Shown one piece after another: positions 59,518 to 64,000 of a stretch of DNA of 64,000 nt. Below the pieces are notes generated by a model that did no database searches, was not told the origin of the DNA, and was given only the letters and a program-made list of their open reading frames with translations. The position numbers and the translations under genes are program-made. The first letter of the stretch is position 1. Each line of letters begins with the position of its first letter. This stretch comes from Sphingomonas donggukensis (lineage in GTDB: Bacteria; Pseudomonadota; Alphaproteobacteria; Sphingomonadales; Sphingomonadaceae): assembly GCF_023674425.1 (NCBI RefSeq), contig NZ_CP098401.1, positions 2,339,501 to 2,403,500 of the forward strand. Reading direction: 5' to 3'.

Positions 59518-59937
59518 TCACCCAAACCGCTTGCGCAGCTCCAGCATCGCGATCGCCGCTTCCGCCGCGCCCGCACCCTTGTTCGCCTGCGCAGGGTCGG
59601 CGCGGACGATCGCCTGCGCCTCGTTCTCGGTCGTCAGTATGCCGTTGCCGATCGCCAGGCCGTCCATGCTCAAAGCCATCAGCCCGCGCGCGCTTTCGCC
59701 CGCCACGATCTCGAAATGATAGGTCTCACCCCGGATCACGACGCCCAGCGCGACATAGCCGTCGTAGCGCCCGCTTTCGCTTGCCAGCGCCACCGCGCCC
59801 GGAATCTCCAGCGCGCCGGGCACCATCACCGTTTCGTGGGTATGGCCCGCCGCCTCGATCGCGGCGCGGGCGCCGGCCAGCAGCAGGTCGTTCAGGTGAT
59901 CGTAGAACCGTGCCTCGACAATCAGGAAATTGGCCAT
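59518..59937 (-). CDS. ribH: 6,7-dimethyl-8-ribityllumazine synthase RibH
   Basis: 139 residues. Lumazine synthase fold: [13 protein letters not shown], the conserved [31 protein letters not shown] (His is catalytic) and the [12 protein letters not shown] end. It joins the riboflavin pathway intermediates before riboflavin synthase, and forms 60-mers or pentamers in relatives. Start overlaps the ribB stop by 1 nt. Confidence 0.95.
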   Translation of the reverse strand: MANFLIVEARFYDHLNDLLLAGARAAIEAAGHTHETVMVPGALEIPGAVALASESGRYDGYVALGVVIRGETYHFEIVAGESARGLMALSMDGLAIGNGILTTENEAQAIVRADPAQANKGAGAAEAAIAMLELRKRFG

Positions 59938-61076
59938 CAATCGCTTTCGGGAATCGGACGCTCGCCGACGATCGACAGGCCGTAGCCGTCGAGTCCGACA
60001 AGGGTGTGGTGGGTATTGGTGAGCAGGATCATGTCCTGCACGCCCAGTTCGGCAAGGATCGTCGCGCCGACGCCGTAGTCGCGCAATTCCTCCATGTCCT
60101 TGGGCGCCAGCGTGCCGAGCCGCGCCTGGAGCGCGGTTGTGAAGGCGTCGGTGCGGGTCGGGTTGATGACGACGACGACGCCCGCGCCCTCCGCCCCGAT
60201 GATCTCCATCGACCGCCTGAGCAGCCCGCCGCGCGCGCCGCCTTCGCCGAAGATGTCGCCGAACGGGGTCAGCGCGTGCATGCGGACGAGGGTCGGCTTC
60301 GACGGGTCGATCCGCCCCTTGGTCAGCACCACCTGCTCGGTGCCGGTCGCGCGGTTCCAATAGGTCAGCGCGCTCCATTCGCCGCCCCAGTCGCTCTCGA
60401 ACCGCGCCTCGGCGGTCTTCTCGACCAGATGGTCGTGGCGGCGGCGATAGGCGATCAGGTCGCGGATCGTGCCGATCTTCAGCTTATGGTACTGCGCGAA
60501 GGCGACCAAGTCGTCCATCCGCGCCATCGTCCCGTCCTCGTTCATGATCTCGCAGATCACGCCCGAGGGATTGAGCCCGGCGAGCCGTGACACGTCGACC
60601 GCCGCCTCGGTATGGCCGGCGCGCACCAGCACGCCGCCGTCGCGCGCGACCAGCGGGAAGACATGGCCCGGCGTCACGATCTCCGACTTGCCCTTCGACG
60701 CGTCGATCGCGACCGCCACGGTGCGCGCGCGGTCGGCGGCGGAGATGCCGGTCGTCACCCCCTCGCGCGCCTCGATCGACACGGTGAAGGCGGTTTCGTG
60801 GCGAGTGCCGTTGTTGCGGCTCATCAGGTCGAGCCCGAGCTCTTCGGTCCGCCCCTTGGTCAGCGCCAGGCAGATGAGGCCACGACCATAGCGCGCCATG
60901 AAGTTGATCGCGTCGGGGGTCGCCATCTGCGCCGGGATGACCAGGTCGCCCTCGTTCTCGCGGTCCTCGTCGTCGACCAGGATGAACATGCGCCCATTGC
61001 GCGCCTCGTCGATGATCTCTTCCGGCGAGGACAGGAAGGCGTGGCGCAGGCGGGCGAGTTCAGCGGGCTTTGGCAC
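59937..61076 (-). CDS. ribB: 3,4-dihydroxy-2-butanone-4-phosphate synthase with degenerate GCHII domain
   Basis: 379 residues. The N-terminal DHBP synthase domain (to about 210) is intact: [28 protein letters not shown] and GHTEAAVDV. The C-terminal part resembles GTP cyclohydrolase II in length and shape, but the zinc Cys triad (CxxGD...CDC) and the RQEGR motif are absent; the equivalent stretch is [17 protein letters not shown]. So it should be RibB with a non-catalytic tail, and RibA activity must come from elsewhere. 16 nt overlap with ribE. Confidence 0.92.
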   Translation of the reverse strand: MPKPAELARLRHAFLSSPEEIIDEARNGRMFILVDDEDRENEGDLVIPAQMATPDAINFMARYGRGLICLALTKGRTEELGLDLMSRNNGTRHETAFTVSIEAREGVTTGISAADRARTVAVAIDASKGKSEIVTPGHVFPLVARDGGVLVRAGHTEAAVDVSRLAGLNPSGVICEIMNEDGTMARMDDLVAFAQYHKLKIGTIRDLIAYRRRHDHLVEKTAEARFESDWGGEWSALTYWNRATGTEQVVLTKGRIDPSKPTLVRMHALTPFGDIFGEGGARGGLLRRSMEIIGAEGAGVVVVINPTRTDAFTTALQARLGTLAPKDMEELRDYGVGATILAELGVQDMILLTNTHHTLVGLDGYGLSIVGERPIPESD

Positions 61077-61671
61077 GATAGCTCTCCATGCGCTGCAGGT
61101 AGCGGGCGAGGACGTCGATCTCGAGGTTCACCGCCTGCCCCGACGTCAGCGACGCAAACGTCGTGCGGTCGGCAGTGTGCGGGATGATATTCAGGCCGAA
61201 TCGGGTGCCATCGGCGCCGTCCTCGACCGCGTTGACGGTCAGCGACACGCCGTCGACGGTGATCGATCCCTTCTCGGCGAGATACGGCGCGAGTGTATCA
61301 GGTGCGGCGATAACGACGCGGTGCGACGCGCCTTCGGGCGTCACCGACACGACCGTGCCGACACCATCGACATGGCCGGTGACGATATGCCCACCGAGTT
61401 CGTCGCCCAGCTTCAGCGCGCGCTCGAGGTTGAGCGCGCGGCCCGCGGCCCACATGCCGTCGGCGGTGCGCGCGGTGGTTTCGGCGGAGACGTCGACCGC
61501 GAACCAGCCCGGCGCCTTGTCGACCACGGTCAGGCACACGCCCGAACACGCGATCGACGCGCCAAGGTCGACCCCGCCGGTGTCGTAGGCGGTGGCAATG
61601 GTCACGCGCAGGTCGCCGCGATCCTCGACCGCGGTGATGGCGCCGACGTCGCTGACGATTCCGGTAAACAT
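61060..61671 (-). CDS. ribE: riboflavin synthase alpha chain
   Basis: 203 residues made of two homologous barrels, as expected: MFTGIVSDVGAI at the start, SIACSGVCLTVVD then a second domain with SITVDGVSLTVN. It converts two lumazines into riboflavin. Its ATG overlaps the ribD stop by 1 nt and its end overlaps ribB by 17 nt, forming a tight operon ribD-ribE-ribB-ribH. Confidence 0.95.
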   Translation of the reverse strand: MFTGIVSDVGAITAVEDRGDLRVTIATAYDTGGVDLGASIACSGVCLTVVDKAPGWFAVDVSAETTARTADGMWAAGRALNLERALKLGDELGGHIVTGHVDGVGTVVSVTPEGASHRVVIAAPDTLAPYLAEKGSITVDGVSLTVNAVEDGADGTRFGLNIIPHTADRTTFASLTSGQAVNLEIDVLARYLQRMESYRAKAR

Positions 61672-62708
61672 CAGTTGCGCCCGTAGACCTCGAGCCGGTC
61701 GCTGCCAAGCTGGCGCGCGTCGGTCAGCGTCCAGCGGCCATGCGCATCGGCAAGCGCGCCGAGGCCGATGTCGCCAAGCGCCGCCACCCCGCCGCCGATC
61801 AGGATTGGCGCGCGGTAAAGCAGCAGGCGATCGACCAGCCCCGCCTTCAGAAACGCCGCCGCGGTCCGCGCGCCCCCCTCGACCAGCAGGTGATCGACGC
61901 CGGAGAGGGTGGCGATGTCTTCGGGCGCGCCAATGACCTCCCACCCCATCCGTTCGTTTCGAGCGCAGTCGAGAAACACTGGCTTAGCGCTCGGCTGCGG
62001 TTTCTCGACTGCGCTCGAAACGAACGGATGGGTGGTCAAAAGGATTTTCCGCGGCGCTCGCGCTTCCAGCCCCGCCAGCCGCACGTCGAGCGCCGGCGCG
62101 TCCGCGTCATACGTCCCCCGCCCGACCAGGATCGCCTCATGCCGGCTGCGCTCCAGATGCGCATGCGCGCGCGCCTGCGGACCGGTGATCCACCGACTCT
62201 CACCGCCGGCGCGGGCGATGCAGCCGTCGAGCGACGTCGCGAGCTTCAGCGTGACGTGCGGGCGCCCGTTGCGCTGCCGCGTCAGGAATCCCGCCATCGC
62301 GCGCTCGGCCTCGGCAGCACCCGGCCCGACCGTCACGGCGATACCCGCCTCGCGCAACCGCTCGAACCCGCGCCCATCCACCGCCGGAAACGGATCGCGC
62401 AGCGCCGCGACGACCCGCGCCACCCCGGCCTCGATCAGCACCGACGCGCACGCCGGTCCTCGCCCCGGTGCGGCACAGGGTTCCAGCGTCACATAGGCAG
62501 TTGCGCCGCGCGACTTTCCGCCGGTCTCATCCACCGCCATCGCCTCGGCATGCGGGCGCCCGCCGGCTTGCGTCCAGCCGCGCCCGACGACCACGCCGTC
62601 CTTCACCAGCACGCAGCCCACGCACGGATTGGGCGCGGTCCTCCCGCGCCCCCGCTCCGACAGGGCCAGCGCCGCCGCCATCCAGCGACGGTCGCTCAGA
62701 TCCCCCAT
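61671..62708 (-). CDS. ribD: bifunctional deaminase/reductase RibD with an inserted repeat
   Basis: 345 residues. The N-terminal deaminase has the zinc motifs PHAEAMAVD and TLEPCAAPGRGPACA; the C-terminal reductase has TLKLATSLDGCIA and LLVEGGA. It catalyses the second and third riboflavin steps. Residues 227-255 (HPFVSSAVEKPQ ... ARNERMG) are the translation of an 88-nt palindromic repeat; on either side the protein follows the family (RKILLTT | WEVIGAPEDIA). The insertion keeps the frame, so the enzyme may still work. ATG at 62708 overlaps the upstream membrane-protein stop by 13 nt. Confidence 0.93.
   Translation of the reverse strand: MGDLSDRRWMAAALALSERGRGRTAPNPCVGCVLVKDGVVVGRGWTQAGGRPHAEAMAVDETGGKSRGATAYVTLEPCAAPGRGPACASVLIEAGVARVVAALRDPFPAVDGRGFERLREAGIAVTVGPGAAEAERAMAGFLTRQRNGRPHVTLKLATSLDGCIARAGGESRWITGPQARAHAHLERSRHEAILVGRGTYDADAPALDVRLAGLEARAPRKILLTTHPFVSSAVEKPQPSAKPVFLDCARNERMGWEVIGAPEDIATLSGVDHLLVEGGARTAAAFLKAGLVDRLLLYRAPILIGGGVAALGDIGLGALADAHGRWTLTDARQLGSDRLEVYGRN
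61945..62032. repeat. dispersed palindrome, family B, copy 2, inside ribD
   Basis: Perfect 33-bp arms (61945-61977 and 62000-62032, containing CGTTCGTTTCGAGCGCAG) around a 22-nt loop. The same family occurs at 49852. It is read in frame as RibD residues 227-255, with no stop in that frame. Confidence 0.92.
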
Positions 62709-63052
62709 TTTTCGAGCTTGTCGTCGAGCCGCTTGAACTGCGCCTTCAGATCGGCCTGCTTCTTTTCGTACACGATGTCGCGGCGTGTCTTCACCGCCAT
62801 CTCGCGGAGCTGCGCAGCGCGGATCTCGGCCTCCGACCGGTCTGCGCGCCAGTTTTCGGCATAGACGATGTTGCGCTTGTACGGCCGCTCGACATGCGAA
62901 TCGATCACGAAGCCCAACAGCACGGCCATCGTCAGCATCAGCGACAGCACCAGGAACACGACATGGGTCGGCTTCTGCAACGCCATGAAGTGCCGCAGGT
63001 CGTTGATCGCGCGGATCGGCGCGAAGCGGGTGAAGAAACCGGTGGGCATCAT
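62696..63052 (-). CDS. single-helix membrane protein, unknown
   Basis: 118 residues from the ATG at 63052. One strong membrane helix (about residues 32-55, VVFLVLSLMLTMAVLLGFVI) is followed by a charged, coiled-coil-like tail (RSEAEIRAAQLREMAVKTRRD ... KAQFKRLDDKLEK). A short N-terminal segment is cytoplasmic. No family recognised. It overlaps the ribD start by 13 nt, and its upstream neighbour is the TonB-family gene, so the three may be co-transcribed. Confidence 0.7.
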   Translation of the reverse strand: MMPTGFFTRFAPIRAINDLRHFMALQKPTHVVFLVLSLMLTMAVLLGFVIDSHVERPYKRNIVYAENWRADRSEAEIRAAQLREMAVKTRRDIVYEKKQADLKAQFKRLDDKLEKWGI

Positions 63053-63099
63053 CGCCCAAGATAGGCGCGGGGACGGCGCCAGACCACCCCCGCGCTCCG

Positions 63100-63759
63100 T
63101 CATGCGTCTTCCAGCACGAAACGCAGCGTCATCGTCCGCCAGCTTTCGACCGCGACACCGTCGCGTGTAGCCGGGCGGAACCGCCAGCGGCTAAGCGCCT
63201 GGCGCTTCGTCGCCTCGAAGAAGGCGGGCGCGGCGGCGCGCACGAGTTCGACCGCCTTCACCCGCCCGTCGGTGCCGATCAGGACGCGCACGGTGACGTT
63301 ACCCTCGGTCCCGGCGCGGCGCTCGGAAGCGGGATAGTCGGGCTGGAACTGCGCGCGCGGATCGGGCGCGGCGTCGGTCAGCACGGGTGCGGGCGCAGGC
63401 GGATCGACGATCACGCCGGTACCCTCGGTCGCGGGGCCGATCGGGCCAGGCGGCGGCTGGAGCGTATCGGTGCCGGTGACGGTGTTGGTCGGCGCGACAT
63501 CGACCTCGACGATCTTGTCGGGGATGGTCGGCAGGACGTCGCGGGTTGCCGCCTTCGCTTCGGGCTTCGGCTTCTCGGGAATCGGCGGCGGCGGGGGTGC
63601 TTCGGGGGGCACCGCATAGCCCTCGAACGGCGCGTCGGGCGTCACGAAAATCGTCGGCGCGGACGTCGCGATCAGGGCGACCATGCCGACGTTGACCGCG
63701 ATCGCCGCGGCGACGGTGCCGGGGCTGGTCTTAGGGCGTTGATAGCGGCTGACGATCAC
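63100..63759 (-). CDS. TonB family energy transducer protein
   Basis: 219 residues. One N-terminal membrane helix (about 17-38), a Pro-rich stretch with EAPPPPPIPEKPKPEAK (about 52-70), and a C-terminal TonB domain with YPASERRAGTEGNVTVRVLIGTDGRV and the SRWRFRPATRDG end. TonB links the proton motive force to outer-membrane receptors such as the one at 13204. ExbB/ExbD are not in the window. Two palindromes lie between it and gltX. Confidence 0.88.
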   Translation of the reverse strand: MIVSRYQRPKTSPGTVAAAIAVNVGMVALIATSAPTIFVTPDAPFEGYAVPPEAPPPPPIPEKPKPEAKAATRDVLPTIPDKIVEVDVAPTNTVTGTDTLQPPPGPIGPATEGTGVIVDPPAPAPVLTDAAPDPRAQFQPDYPASERRAGTEGNVTVRVLIGTDGRVKAVELVRAAAPAFFEATKRQALSRWRFRPATRDGVAVESWRTMTLRFVLEDA

Positions 63760-63805
63760 TGAACCTCTCCCTCGAATGTTTCTCCCAACGCCGACTCAGG
63801 CGGAA

Positions 63806-63827
63806 ATGAAATGTTACATCATTTCAT
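63806..63827. promoter_or_regulatory. palindrome upstream of tonB
   Basis: ATGAAATG-TTACAT-CATTTCAT: perfect 8-bp arms and a 6-nt centre, 46 nt before the TonB-family ATG. It shares the ATGTTACAT core with the palindrome at 63839. It may be an operator. Confidence 0.5.
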
Positions 63828-63838
63828 CTGTCGAACAA

Positions 63839-63858
63839 GAGACAATGTTACATGTCTC
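63839..63858 (-). promoter_or_regulatory. palindrome spanning the gltX stop
   Basis: GAGACA-ATGTTACA-TGTCTC: 6-bp arms with an 8-nt centre holding ATGTTACAT on the plus strand. On the minus strand it includes the gltX stop codon TAA (63848-63850). It could be a terminator-like structure or a second operator. Confidence 0.45.
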
Positions 63859-64000
63859 GCGCCAGCCGTTGCAGCGCGCGCGTCCGTCCGATCAGCAGCA
63901 GCAGCGCCGCCATGTCGGGGCCTGAGTCGCGCCCGGTCAGCGCACGGCGCAGCGGCAGGAACAGCGCCTTTCCCTTGCGCCCGGTCGCCCCCTTCAACGC
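63848..64000 (-). CDS. gltX: glutamyl-tRNA synthetase, C-terminal fragment
   Basis: Partial: the gene runs off the right edge, and its last 50 codons are here. The translation contains the class-typical end [20 protein letters not shown], then a helical anticodon-binding segment [18 protein letters not shown] and stop. The motif LFxPLRxALTG is characteristic of GltX. It charges tRNA-Glu. The stop codon lies inside a palindrome. Confidence 0.9.
   Translation of the reverse strand, partial: ALKGATGRKGKALFLPLRRALTGRDSGPDMAALLLLIGRTRALQRLARDM

Noticed and set aside
62709..63099. FMN riboswitch before the riboflavin operon
   Set aside because: The region upstream of ribD is taken by a membrane-protein gene overlapping it; no RFN-element conserved blocks were seen.

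Overview
The window is chromosomal DNA from a GC-rich alphaproteobacterium, most likely Sphingomonas or a close relative. Evidence: high GC with GC3-biased codons, DUF4169 and COQ9 proteins, a large TonB-dependent receptor, a LytS/LytTR pair, an alphaproteobacterial-type sigma-32 promoter at dnaK, and dispersed palindromic repeats of a kind I associate with sphingomonads. I see no rRNA, tRNA, CRISPR, prophage or intact IS element. Coding density is high, and many genes overlap by 1-4 nt, so translational coupling is common.

Layout. (1) 1-2.9 kb: the tail of a probable RiPP (lasso-peptide-like) operon: SAM methyltransferase, exporter-type ABC protein and a B2-type cysteine protease. The precursor, B1 and cyclase genes would lie off the left edge. 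(2) 2.9-10.7 kb: DUF72 protein, sterol desaturase plus GMC oxidoreductase, a small membrane protein, a DUF442 phosphatase-like protein, RecQ and an ABC-F protein. (3) 11-16 kb: LytTR regulator, LytS-type kinase and a TonB receptor. (4) 16-20.4 kb: LigA and a PAS-GGDEF-EAL-PilZ protein. (5) 20.4-25.6 kb: GST, class I fumarase, an outer-membrane protein, an MBL-fold hydrolase and a small membrane protein. (6) 25.7-30.5 kb: dnaK-dnaJ and a dicarboxylate symporter. (7) 30.4-39.8 kb, minus strand: membrane proteins, coq7, dsbB, then ctpA, envC-like, rlmH, rsfS, nadD, proA, with an RHH/ParE toxin-antitoxin pair wedged between proA and nadD. (8) 39.9-44.8 kb: DUF3667, a zinc-ribbon protein, then ftsE-ftsX-ydcF-plsC. 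(9) 44.9-46.9 kb: prephenate dehydrogenase and hisC. (10) 47-52.5 kb: a Tat-type amine oxidase, then metX-GNAT-metW-photolyase. (11) 52.5-59.3 kb: cupredoxin, ssb, DUF4169, feoAB, COQ9, DMT exporter, an old-yellow-enzyme reductase. (12) 59.5-62.7 kb: ribD-ribE-ribB-ribH. (13) 62.7-64 kb: a membrane protein, a TonB-family protein and the 3' end of gltX.

Functional themes are cofactor and amino-acid synthesis (riboflavin, NAD, ubiquinone, Met, Pro, His, Tyr), envelope and division functions (FtsEX with an EnvC-like activator 5 kb away, CtpA, DsbB, PlsC), iron and TonB-dependent uptake, and DNA maintenance. The least ordinary observations are a palindromic repeat inserted in frame inside ribD, a related repeat that supplies the plsC stop codon, the toxin-antitoxin pair with a palindromic operator inside a housekeeping operon, the cut-off RiPP locus, twin palindromes between gltX and tonB, and a riboflavin enzyme whose GTP cyclohydrolase II domain has lost its catalytic residues.
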